Below, in pieces: positions 7,723 through 15,813 of a DNA stretch of 64,000 nt. The DNA comes from Paracoccus sediminis (lineage in GTDB: Bacteria; Pseudomonadota; Alphaproteobacteria; Rhodobacterales; Rhodobacteraceae), in the NCBI RefSeq assembly GCF_900188295.1, contig NZ_FZNM01000003.1:62001-126000 (forward strand), read 5' to 3'. Numbering within the stretch: the first letter of the stretch is position 1; every line of letters begins with the position of its first letter. The notes beneath the pieces are model-generated. The model saw nothing but the letters and a program-made list of their open reading frames with translations. It did no database searches and was not told where the DNA came from. Both the position numbers and the translations under genes were made by a program.

Positions 7723-9078
7723 TCAGTTGGCCATCATGACCGGTTGGTCATCCGGCAAAGCCGCGTTTTCGTCATAGTCGAAGTCGCGGGCGCGTTCCAC
7801 ATCCTGTTCGGTGACCGTGCTCAGCATCAGCCGTTCGTCCGAAACGGACACATTGGCCATCGGCACCGGTACGACCTTGTCGCCGATATCCATGAACCCG
7901 CCCGAACTGAGCAGAAGATACTGCTGCCCGTCCATGTCGATCACGGCCTCGGGATTGCCGAGATCCTGGCCATCGGCCGTTACGACCGACATGCCCATCA
8001 GATCGCCGACGGTCATCCCGCCAGCCATGTCGGCGGCGGCCATGCCCTGCGCAGTACCATCCCCCGCCGGGGCATCGGTTGCGGCCTGCTGGCCGGCCCG
8101 GCGCTGTTCGCGTTCCTCCGGGGTCTCGATGGTCACTTGCGGCTCGCCCGCGACCTGGATATCGACCGTCGGTTCCTGTGCCATGGTGATCGTCACGTTC
8201 GGCTCGGCGCCCGAGAATAAAACTTCGGGATCGGCGCGGGTGATCTCGACCTGCGGCTGCTCGTCCGGGGCGATGAAGCTGACGACGGGCTGCGCCTGGG
8301 TCAGTTGAACATCGCCAGAGACCTGCTGCGCTTGGGCCGGGTCCGTTCCGTCCTGCACCGGCTGCGTCTGACCGTCAGCGACCTGGTCGCCCCCGGCCAC
8401 CCCCAGATCGATGTCCAGTTCGGGATCGGGCTGTGTCACCGTGACCTCGGGTTCGCCCTGAACCACCTCGACCTGCGGATCGGCCGACGCGACCGAAACC
8501 TGCGGATCCGCCTGCAACACATAGATGCTGGGGGCGGGCATGGTGACGCGGACATTGATGGTGGGAATCTCGACCGCGATTTCCGGCTGCGCCTGCATCA
8601 CTTCGATCTGCGCCGCGCCGTCCTGAACGCTGACCTGCGGAGCGGCCGTTCTGACCGTCACTTCCGGCTGGGGCACACGCACATCGACATTGGGTTCGGG
8701 AACACGCACCAGGGCTTCGCCGACAATGATGGCCTCCTGCGCGGCCTGGACCGTTTCGGTCGTCACCTCGGCCTCGGCTTCGGCGGTGTCCGTGGCAGCA
8801 TCTTGCGCGGTTCCGGCTTCGGTCATCAGCAACTGCTGGATCTCGACGCATTCGGCCGCCACATCATTGTTGACCGCCTCGGCCACGCGCATCGGCTCTA
8901 CACCGGCAATCGATCCGTTCTGATCGGCGATGAACTGTCCCAGTGCCTGACACTCGGCGCTCTTGCCTTGCAGTTCGGCCAGATCGACATTCAGTGTCTG
9001 GGCAAAGGCGGGAATGGCAAAGGCAGCCGTCAAGGCGGTGCCTGCCAGAAGGGTCTTGAGGGTTGCGGGAGTTGTCAT
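7723..9078 (-). CDS. exported PRC-barrel-like protein with nonapeptide repeats
   Basis: Function unknown; 451 residues, probably periplasmic. Residues 1-26 form a signal peptide ending AIPAFA. Residues 27-110 look helical and acidic, with two cysteines (43, 77) that could pair. Residues 127-225 are eleven back-to-back nine-residue repeats of the form xxPxVxVxx (for example PQPEVTVRT, ADPQVSVAS, GEPEVTVTQ), and about six more lie at 262-320 after a Gln/Asp-rich break. The end (about 358-430) resembles a PRC-barrel: GMSVVTADGQDLGNPEAVI, then YLLLSSGGFMDIGDKVVPVP. The mature chain is strongly acidic. AAGGAGA precedes the ATG, an AT-rich tract (9179-9215) lies upstream, and a strong terminator follows, so it is monocistronic. 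Confidence 0.8.
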   Translation of the reverse strand: MTTPATLKTLLAGTALTAAFAIPAFAQTLNVDLAELQGKSAECQALGQFIADQNGSIAGVEPMRVAEAVNNDVAAECVEIQQLLMTEAGTAQDAATDTAEAEAEVTTETVQAAQEAIIVGEALVRVPEPNVDVRVPQPEVTVRTAAPQVSVQDGAAQIEVMQAQPEIAVEIPTINVRVTMPAPSIYVLQADPQVSVASADPQVEVVQGEPEVTVTQPDPELDIDLGVAGGDQVADGQTQPVQDGTDPAQAQQVSGDVQLTQAQPVVSFIAPDEQPQVEITRADPEVLFSGAEPNVTITMAQEPTVDIQVAGEPQVTIETPEEREQRRAGQQAATDAPAGDGTAQGMAAADMAGGMTVGDLMGMSVVTADGQDLGNPEAVIDMDGQQYLLLSSGGFMDIGDKVVPVPMANVSVSDERLMLSTVTEQDVERARDFDYDENAALPDDQPVMMAN

Positions 9079-9178
9079 GGCGAATGGTCTCCTTGCCGAA
9101 ATGGCCTGCCGCCTGACCAGAAATTTCGTGCGGCATCACACTGGCAAAAAGCCGCCGTTCCGTGCGACGTTCCCCTAA

Positions 9179-9215
9179 CTTTTATTAAGATGTTAATAAG
9201 TTTTTGATTTCTTGG
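9179..9215 (-). promoter_or_regulatory. AT-rich tract upstream of the repeat-protein gene
   Basis: About 37 bases are strikingly AT-rich for this genome (ACTTATTAACATCTTAATAA on the minus strand). It lies 100-140 bases upstream of the ATG at 9078 and could act as a promoter UP element or nucleoid-protein site. No confident -35/-10 pair was identified. Confidence 0.35.
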
Positions 9216-9264
9216 CAGGGAATTCCATGTCGGCAGACTGTCGGGGCATAAGATTCATGCCGGA

Positions 9265-11097
9265 TTAGCCGTGCGTCAGAGGATCGACCAGAACCCGATG
9301 GCCGGGCGCCACCTCGCGATAGACGGACCGGGGCGACTCATAGCCGACGGGGTGCATGGGCGACGGGATCGGCGTGAAGTTCAGATCCTCGCTGATCTTC
9401 TTTTGCCGGGGGTCGGCCACGGGAACGGCGGCCATCAGTTGACGCGTATAGCTGTGCTGCGGGTTTTCGAACACCTGCTGGCGGGTACCCATTTCCACGA
9501 TCCGGCCCAGATACATCACGCCGACATGGTGGCTGACGCGTTCCACCACGGCCATGTCATGGCTGATGAACAGCATCGAAATTCCCAGATCCGCCTGCAA
9601 TTCCATCAGCAGGTTCAGAACCTGGGCCTGGACAGACACGTCCAGGGCCGACACGGCCTCGTCGGCGATGATAAGCTTGGGGTTCAGGGCCAGGGCGCGG
9701 GCGATGGCGATGCGCTGACGCTGGCCGCCCGACATCTCGTGCGGATAACGGCGCATGAAGCTGCGGGGCAGTTCCACCCGGTCGAACAGCGCGGCGATGC
9801 GGTCGCGGCGTTCGGACCGGCTGCCGATGCCGAAATTCTCCAGCGGTTCGGCCACCTGGTCGTACAGCTTCATGTGCGGGTCCAGGCTGGCGAAGGGATC
9901 CTGAAAGATCATCTGCATGTCGCGGCGCGCGCGGCGCAGATCGCCCGGCGAAAGGGCGAGGATATCGGTGCCGCCCAGATCGACCGTGCCCGATTCCGGT
10001 TCCACCAGCCGCAGGATCGACCGGCCGCAGGTGGATTTGCCGCAGCCGGATTCGCCCACCAGCGACAGGGTTTCGCCGGCGTTGATGGTAAAGCTGACAT
10101 CCTCGACCGCGTGGACACGGGCCACGGTCCGGCGCAGCAGACCGCCCTTGACCGCAAAGCGGGTGGTCAGGTTCTGGACGGTCAGCAGGGGCCTGGGATC
10201 GGCGACGACGATCGGTTCGGGGGCGCCCACCGCCCCGTCGCGCATCAGCCGCATCCGTTCGGGCGCGGCCTTCCCCGTCATCTCGCCCAGGCGGGGAACG
10301 GCGGCCAGCAGCATCTTGGTGTAATCCTCGCGCGGATTTTCGAAAACCTCGGCGACCCGGCCCTCCTCGACCTTGTTGCCTCGATACATCACGACCACCC
10401 GGTCGGCCATTTGCGCGACCACAGCCATGTCGTGCGTGATGAACAGGACCGCGATCCGCTTTTCGCGCTTGAGCCGGTCGATCAGGGCCAGAATTTCGGC
10501 CTGGATGGTCACGTCCAGCGCGGTGGTAGGCTCGTCGCAGATCAGCAGGCGGGGTTCGCAGGCCATGGCGATGGCGATGACGACCCGCTGGCGCATCCCG
10601 CCCGAAAGCTCGTGCGGAAACTGGTCCATGCGGCGCTCGGGTTCGGGAATGCGGACCTGGCGCAGGATTTCCAGCGCGCGGGCGCGGGCCTGGGCCTTGG
10701 TCATGCCGCGATGGACCACCAGCCCTTCGGTCAGCTGGTCGCCCACCGTGAAGACCGGGTTCAGCGCCGTCATCGGTTCCTGGAAGATCATGCCGATCTG
10801 GTTGCCGCGGATGTCGCGCATCACCGGACCCGGCTGCTGGGCGAGGTCGATGGCCTGCCCGTCGCCCGGATCGAACATCAGCCGCCCGCCCGCGATGGTG
10901 CCGCCGCCGAATTCGACCAAGCGCATCAAGGACAGCGAGCTGACCGACTTGCCAGACCCGGATTCCCCCACCACGCAGACGCATTCGCCCGGAGCGATGG
11001 AAAAGCTGACATCCTTGACGCCCACCACGACGCCATCGCCCGTCTCGAATTCGACCCGAAGTTTTTCAATGGAAACAAGTGGCTTGTCATCCAGCAT
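9265..11097 (-). CDS. oligopeptide/dipeptide ABC importer, fused double ATP-binding protein (DppD-DppF type)
   Basis: Cytoplasmic ATPase with both nucleotide-binding domains fused, 610 residues. Domain 1: Walker A VGESGSGKS, signature LSGGMRQRVVIA, Walker B LLICDEPTTALD. Domain 2: VGESGCGKST, MSGGQRQRIAIARAL, LIIADEAVSALD. Each domain ends with the oligopeptide-binding C-terminal extension typical of DppD/OppF proteins (GEMTGKAAPERM after the first). The ATG at 11097 opens directly into MLDDKPLVSIEKL, the normal start of domain 1. It is divergent from the binding-protein and permease genes at 11356-15381, with about 258 bases between them, and should power that transporter. Confidence 0.93.
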   Translation of the reverse strand: MLDDKPLVSIEKLRVEFETGDGVVVGVKDVSFSIAPGECVCVVGESGSGKSVSSLSLMRLVEFGGGTIAGGRLMFDPGDGQAIDLAQQPGPVMRDIRGNQIGMIFQEPMTALNPVFTVGDQLTEGLVVHRGMTKAQARARALEILRQVRIPEPERRMDQFPHELSGGMRQRVVIAIAMACEPRLLICDEPTTALDVTIQAEILALIDRLKREKRIAVLFITHDMAVVAQMADRVVVMYRGNKVEEGRVAEVFENPREDYTKMLLAAVPRLGEMTGKAAPERMRLMRDGAVGAPEPIVVADPRPLLTVQNLTTRFAVKGGLLRRTVARVHAVEDVSFTINAGETLSLVGESGCGKSTCGRSILRLVEPESGTVDLGGTDILALSPGDLRRARRDMQMIFQDPFASLDPHMKLYDQVAEPLENFGIGSRSERRDRIAALFDRVELPRSFMRRYPHEMSGGQRQRIAIARALALNPKLIIADEAVSALDVSVQAQVLNLLMELQADLGISMLFISHDMAVVERVSHHVGVMYLGRIVEMGTRQQVFENPQHSYTRQLMAAVPVADPRQKKISEDLNFTPIPSPMHPVGYESPRSVYREVAPGHRVLVDPLTHG

Positions 11098-11355
11098 CGC
11101 ATGATCCCCGGTGTGGCGTCCTGGCAAGGCTAGCGGCGGCTGTGGGAATGTCAAAGCCGAAAGAACCGATGTGACGTGACGCGATAGGTCTTGCTTTCCA
11201 AATGTGCTTGGATTGAAACTAGTGCCGTTCCGCACGATCCACGGGCCAGAACCATGCCCGGAGGAACCGAGGGCAAGACACAAAAAGCCTGCATACAGGC
11301 ACGATCACGTTCTGGGCCGCGCCTTGCGGTTTCCAACGTCCGACAGGAGAGACCG

Positions 11356-13059
11356 ATGAAGCTGAAGACACTGCTGATGGGCGCGGCCGCCACCCTGGCG
11401 ATGGCCCCTGCCGCAATGGCCGAACGAGGCAGCGACGGCGCGCTCAACATCATCATGTGGCAGGCGCCCTCCACGATGAACCCCTATCTTTCCGGGGGCA
11501 CCAAGGAACTGGTGGCCGCCAGCATGGTGCTGGAACCTCTGGCCGGGATGACTCCCGAGGCCGAGATGTTCCCGCGGCTTGCGGCCGAGATTCCGACGCT
11601 GGAAAACGGCGGCATCGCCGAGGATCTGAAATCCGTCACCTGGAAGCTGAAGGAAGGGCTGAAATGGTCCGACGGCACGTCCGTCACCTCGGCCGACGTG
11701 GTGTTTTCCGGCCAGTACTGCATGGACCCCGAGGGGGGATGTTCGCAGCTGGCCAAGTTCGAAGGCGTCGAGGCGATCGAGGCGGTCGATGATCTGACGA
11801 TCAAGATCACCTTCGCCGAACCGATGCCCGATCCTTATTCGGCCTTCGTGGGCGCCAACTCTCCGATCCTGCAAAAGGCCCAGTTCGAAGCCTGCCTGGG
11901 CGTCAATGCGCCAACCTGTACCGACCAGAACTTCAATCCGATCGGCACCGGGCCGTTCCGGGTGACGCAGTTCCTGACCAACGACGTCATCACCTTCGAG
12001 GCGAACCCCGAATACCGCGACGCGGCCAAGCCCGCCTTCGCGACCGCGACCATCAAGGGCGGCGGCGACGCGGCGGCGGCGGCGCGGTCCGTGCTGGAAA
12101 CCGGCGAATTCGACTATGCCTGGAACACCCAGCTTGCCCCCGACGTGATCGCCGGGATGGAGGCGATGGGCCGTGGCAAGGTCAGCGCGGCCTTTGGCAG
12201 CCTGGTGGAACGGATCCACGTCAACCTGACCGACCCGTCGTCGTCTTACCCCGAGGGCGAACGGTCCACCGCCGCCAATCCCCATCCCTTCCTGTCGGAT
12301 CCGGCGGTGCGCAAGGCCCTGTCCATGGCCATAGACCGCCAGCTTCTGACGGAAATCGGTTATGGCGACGCAGGCCAGCCCACCTGCAACTATGTTCCCG
12401 CGCCCGAGGCCTGGGCATCGCCCAACACGGAATGCCTGACCCAGGACATCGCGGGGGCGAACGCGCTGCTGGACGAGGCAGGCTGGACCATGGGCGGCAG
12501 CGGCGTTCGCGAAAAGGACGGCGTGCCGTTGAAGATGGTCTTCCAGACCTCGGTCAACGCGGTGCGCCAGGATTTCCAGGCGCTTATCAAGCAATGGTGG
12601 TCCGAAATCGGCATCGAGACCGAACTGAAGACGGTTGATGCCTCGGTCTTCTTCGGATCGGATCCCGGATCGCCCGACACGCTGCAAAAGTTCTATGCGG
12701 ATGTCGAGATGTACGCCGACAACTTCGAAGGCGGCAACCCGGCGCCCTATCTGGCGAAATGGACCTGCGACAAGGCGCCCAGCCCCGAGAACCAGTGGCA
12801 GGGCGAAAACATCAGTCGCTATTGCGACGAAGCCTATGACGCGATGATGGTCGAACTGTCGAAGACCGTCGATCCCGCCGAACGCGCCAAGATCGGCCAG
12901 AAGCTGAACGAGATGCTGACCAAGGAAAGCAACGCGATCATTCCGCTGGTCTATCGCGGCACGGCGTCGGCCCATTCGAACAGCCTGGGCGGCGTCGACA
13001 TCAACGCCTGGGATTCGGAACTGTGGAACGTGGCCGACTGGACCCGCGTCGAACAGTGA
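11356..13059 (+). CDS. peptide ABC importer, periplasmic binding protein (SBP_bac_5 family)
   Basis: Periplasmic binding protein of the oligopeptide family, 567 residues. MKLKTLLMGAAATLAMAPAA is a signal peptide cleaved near AMAERG. Family features include MWQAPSTMNPYLSGGT at the mature start, WKLKEGLKWSDGTSVTSADV, NPIGTGPFRV and DPAVRKALSMAIDRQLL. CAGGAGAG lies just upstream of the ATG. Six or more cysteines (for example YCMDPEGGC and CLGVNAPTC) suggest disulfides in the periplasm. Two hairpins separate it from the permease genes, likely lowering permease expression. Peptides are the family-level substrate; some members carry other ligands. Confidence 0.9.
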   Translation: MKLKTLLMGAAATLAMAPAAMAERGSDGALNIIMWQAPSTMNPYLSGGTKELVAASMVLEPLAGMTPEAEMFPRLAAEIPTLENGGIAEDLKSVTWKLKEGLKWSDGTSVTSADVVFSGQYCMDPEGGCSQLAKFEGVEAIEAVDDLTIKITFAEPMPDPYSAFVGANSPILQKAQFEACLGVNAPTCTDQNFNPIGTGPFRVTQFLTNDVITFEANPEYRDAAKPAFATATIKGGGDAAAAARSVLETGEFDYAWNTQLAPDVIAGMEAMGRGKVSAAFGSLVERIHVNLTDPSSSYPEGERSTAANPHPFLSDPAVRKALSMAIDRQLLTEIGYGDAGQPTCNYVPAPEAWASPNTECLTQDIAGANALLDEAGWTMGGSGVREKDGVPLKMVFQTSVNAVRQDFQALIKQWWSEIGIETELKTVDASVFFGSDPGSPDTLQKFYADVEMYADNFEGGNPAPYLAKWTCDKAPSPENQWQGENISRYCDEAYDAMMVELSKTVDPAERAKIGQKLNEMLTKESNAIIPLVYRGTASAHSNSLGGVDINAWDSELWNVADWTRVEQ

Positions 13060-13065
13060 TCCTTG

Positions 13066-13093
13066 CCGGCCCCGCGAACCGCCGCGGGGCCGG
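13066..13093 (+). terminator. hairpin after the peptide-binding protein gene
   Basis: Perfect 11-base stem CCGGCCCCGCG / CGCGGGGCCGG with a 6-base loop, 6 bases past the stop at 13059. No T-run follows. It may protect the 3' end of the binding-protein mRNA or cause partial termination before the permease genes. Confidence 0.65.
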
Positions 13094-13137
13094 ATCCGAT
13101 CCCGGAACCACGATGCGCCCGACCAGAATTCCCGTCC

Positions 13138-13166
13138 GGCCGCCCGGACAGTCTGGTCCGGCGGCC
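13138..13166 (+). terminator. second hairpin before the permease genes
   Basis: Stem GGCCGCC(C)GGAC / GTCCGGCGGCC with one bulged C and a 6-base loop. Together with the hairpin at 13066 it forms a two-stem structure between the binding-protein and permease genes. Confidence 0.45.
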
Positions 13167-13385
13167 ACGACCGACGGCGGTGCCGCGCCCTTTGTGCTGT
13201 CCGCCGCCATCCTGCCTTTTTGCCGGGCAACAGGCGCCGCGGTCCACCCCGTTCAGGCGGATGGGGTCGCGACAATGCCAGGCGTTTCTGCGATCATGCC
13301 GACGGTGTCCGGCCCAACCCCTTAATCAGGACCGACAGCCATGCCCGCCATTGTTCCACGCCGCCTGCCCTGACCGGAGCTTTCG

Positions 13386-14393
13386 ATGCTGACATTCACC
13401 ATCCGGCGCCTGCTGCTGGCCATTCCGACGCTGCTGTTCATATCCTTCGTGATCTTCATGCTGCTCGAGGCATCGCCCGGCGATCCCCTGGGCGACGTGC
13501 CCCTGACCGTCCCGCCCGAGGTCAAGGAACGGATGCGCGAGGCCCTTGGCCTGGGCCAGCCCTGGTATGTGCGCTATGTCTTGTGGCTCAAGCAGTTCTT
13601 TTGGGTCGAGCCGCTGTATTGGTTCGACAGCGTCTTCGGCACCCAGTTCAGCGCCGGAATGCAGCGCATCATCAGCTTTCAGTCGCGCAGCCCGGTGTTC
13701 GACGTGATCGCGCAGCGCGTGCCGCAGACGCTGACGGTCGTCGGCATGTCCTATCTGGTGGGCGTCCTGATCGCGATCCCGATCGGGATCGTCTCGGCCT
13801 ACAAGCAGTATTCCTGGTTCGACCAGCTTGGCACCTTCGTGTCGATGATCGGCTTTTCGATGCCGACCTTCTTCACGGGGGTCGTGCTCATCATCATCTT
13901 CGGGGTCAAGCTGCAATGGTTCCCGTCCGTCTATGACACCACCTTGCAGGTCCGGGACTGGGACAGCTTTCTGGCGCAGGTGCGGCAGATGGTGATGCCG
14001 GTGACGGTGCTGGCGCTATACAACGCGGCCCAGATCAGCCGCTTCATGCGCGCGTCCATGCTGGACAACCTGGGACAGGATTACGTCCGCACCGCCCGCG
14101 CCAAGGGCCTGTCGGAAAAGACCGTGGTGCTGAAGCATGTGCTGCGCAATAGCCTGATCCCGGTCATCACCGTGATCGCGCTTGGCCTGCCCGCCGTCTT
14201 CGGGGGCGCGATCATCACCGAACAGGTGTTCAAGGTGAACGGGCTGGGCCAGTTGCTGATTACCGCGATCCACGGCAACGACATTCCCATGGTGCTGACG
14301 CTGACCTTCATCTTCGCGATCCTGATCGTGCTGTTCACCCTGATTGCCGACATCCTCTACGGCATTCTCGACCCGAGGATCCGTTATGACTGA
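13386..14393 (+). CDS. peptide ABC importer, permease 1 (DppB type)
   Basis: Inner-membrane permease, 335 residues, about six membrane segments. It starts MLTFTIRRLLLAIPTLLFIS, the standard DppB/OppB opening, and contains the EAA-loop region YVRTARAKGLSEKTVVLKHV and LRNSLIPVITVI. Near the N-terminus is the family signature EASPGDPLGD. A GGAG lies upstream of the ATG. Its stop overlaps the start of the second permease by 8 bases, so the two are translationally coupled. Confidence 0.94.
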   Translation: MLTFTIRRLLLAIPTLLFISFVIFMLLEASPGDPLGDVPLTVPPEVKERMREALGLGQPWYVRYVLWLKQFFWVEPLYWFDSVFGTQFSAGMQRIISFQSRSPVFDVIAQRVPQTLTVVGMSYLVGVLIAIPIGIVSAYKQYSWFDQLGTFVSMIGFSMPTFFTGVVLIIIFGVKLQWFPSVYDTTLQVRDWDSFLAQVRQMVMPVTVLALYNAAQISRFMRASMLDNLGQDYVRTARAKGLSEKTVVLKHVLRNSLIPVITVIALGLPAVFGGAIITEQVFKVNGLGQLLITAIHGNDIPMVLTLTFIFAILIVLFTLIADILYGILDPRIRYD

Positions 14394-15381
14394 GACCGAA
14401 CGCCAGCATCGCCTGTCCGTGGCGGAAACGATCGATGCCTCGGCCGTCCAGGCAGGCGCCACCGCGGCGCTGCCCCCCGACGATCCCCTGCACGCGGGCG
14501 GGGAAACGCGCAGCCAATGGCGCGATGTCTGGCGCCAGTTCCGCAGCCACACGGGCGCGATGGTCGCGCTGGTGCTGTTCCTGTCGATCATCCTGTTCGT
14601 GACCGTGGGTCCGCTGATCTGGACCATCGATCCGACCTATGTGGACATCCGGGCGCGCAATTCGGGCTTTTCCCTTGCCCACCCATTCGGCACTGACCAG
14701 TTGGGGCGCGACATGCTGGCCCGCCTGATGGCGGGGGGCCGCGTGTCCATCGCGGTGGGCCTGACGGCCATGACCATCGCGATCACGCTGGGCAGCCTGG
14801 TGGGCGTGGTCTCGGGATATTTCCGCCGGATGGATGCGCCGCTGATGCGGCTGACTGAACTGTTCCTGGCGCTGCCGCTGCTGCCCCTGTTGCTGCTGAT
14901 GGTCACGCTGTTCCGCGAACCCCTGTCGCAATCCTTCGGCCCGGCCATGGGCACCTTCATCCTGATCGTGTCCGCCATCGGCGCGACCAGCTGGATGCAG
15001 GCCGCCCGCATCGTGCGCGGCGACGTGCTGGGCCTGAAGGAACGCGAGTTCATCCTGGCCGCCCGATCCATCGGCACCCCCGCCCGCCGGATGATCCTGC
15101 GCCACGTTCTGCCCAACGTGCTGTCGCCGATCATGGTGGCCGCCACGCTTGGCATCGCCACGGCGATCATCACCGAAAGCGCGCTCAGCTTTCTGGGCCT
15201 GGGCTTTCCGCCCGATTTCCCGACCTGGGGACGGCTGCTCTATGACGCGGTGGACCAGATGATCCAGTATCCGTCGCGGGTGATCCTGCCGGGGCTGTTC
15301 ATCTCTCTGACGGTCTTGTGCGTGAACTATATCGGCGACGGCCTGCGCGACGCGATGGATCCGCGGATCCGGGGGCGCTGA
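14386..15381 (+). CDS. peptide ABC importer, permease 2 (DppC type)
   Basis: Second permease, 331 residues. After a cytoplasmic N-terminal stretch of about 45 residues the first membrane helix (GAMVALVLFLSIILFVTVGP) begins. The DppC signature HPFGTDQLGRDMLARLM and the EAA-type loop EFILAARSIGTPARRMILRH are present. The ATG at 14386 overlaps the permease 1 stop and has GAGGAT upstream; an in-frame ATG at 14344 lies deep inside the previous gene and is less likely. Confidence 0.94.
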   Translation: MTETERQHRLSVAETIDASAVQAGATAALPPDDPLHAGGETRSQWRDVWRQFRSHTGAMVALVLFLSIILFVTVGPLIWTIDPTYVDIRARNSGFSLAHPFGTDQLGRDMLARLMAGGRVSIAVGLTAMTIAITLGSLVGVVSGYFRRMDAPLMRLTELFLALPLLPLLLLMVTLFREPLSQSFGPAMGTFILIVSAIGATSWMQAARIVRGDVLGLKEREFILAARSIGTPARRMILRHVLPNVLSPIMVAATLGIATAIITESALSFLGLGFPPDFPTWGRLLYDAVDQMIQYPSRVILPGLFISLTVLCVNYIGDGLRDAMDPRIRGR

Positions 15382-15393
15382 CGGCGGCTGGAA

Positions 15394-15627
15394 ATGATGC
15401 AGACTGCACGCAATCCCTTGGCGGCCTACAATGAGCGTGTGAAGCTGTTCGCGAACTTTCTGAACGCGATCGGGTTGGGCCTGATCGGTTTCGCCGTGCT
15501 GCGCCCCTTGACGGAAAGCCTGGGTAACGCGAATCTGTCGGCCCTGTGGTGGGGGATGACCGGACTCGCAATCCACGGGATTTCGCACTATGTTGTGGGC
15601 AGGGTCCGCAAGGAGGTAAAGGAATGA
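15394..15627 (+). CDS. small two-helix membrane protein, function unknown
   Basis: 77 residues. Two hydrophobic segments are visible (FLNAIGLGLIGFAVLRPL at about 21-38 and LSALWWGMTGLAIHGISHYV at about 48-67), followed by a basic tail VGRVRKEVKE. That arrangement predicts both ends in the cytoplasm. The start is the first of two adjacent ATGs; only a weak purine-rich site precedes it. The stop overlaps the ATG of the next tiny gene, so the two are probably made together. I do not recognise the family. Confidence 0.68.
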   Translation: MMQTARNPLAAYNERVKLFANFLNAIGLGLIGFAVLRPLTESLGNANLSALWWGMTGLAIHGISHYVVGRVRKEVKE

Positions 15628-15746
15628 CGTTCTTCGAGTTCATTGTTCCCGTTCTCGCCGTGGCCGTGGCCGGGGTCGGCATTCTTGCGCTGCGCCGGGA
15701 AGAGCGGAAGCTGAACCCTCGCCCGCCTCATCATCCGGCAGAATAA
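15624..15746 (+). CDS. 40-residue single-helix membrane protein, function unknown
   Basis: Very small but credible gene: an excellent ribosome-binding site (AAGGAGGTAAAGG) lies directly upstream and the ATG overlaps the stop of the 77-residue gene. The protein starts MTFFEFIVPVLAVAVAGVGI, one membrane helix, then a charged tail RREERKLNPRP. Size and topology suggest a subunit or regulator of a membrane complex, perhaps with its partner gene; no specific function can be given. Confidence 0.62.
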   Translation: MTFFEFIVPVLAVAVAGVGILALRREERKLNPRPPHHPAE

Positions 15747-15813
15747 CAAGGCGATACGAACAAAGGCGGAACACGGGCTTTCCATGATCCGTCGCCGCGC
15801 CTATGTTGGCGGG

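Larger units (their letters stand above)
13060..13385 (+). other. 326-base intergenic gap between binding protein and permease
   Basis: No convincing gene. It holds two strong inverted repeats (13066-13093 and 13138-13166) and then about 220 bases with nothing recognised. The gap, inside what is functionally one transporter operon, probably tunes downstream permease expression. Confidence 0.6.
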
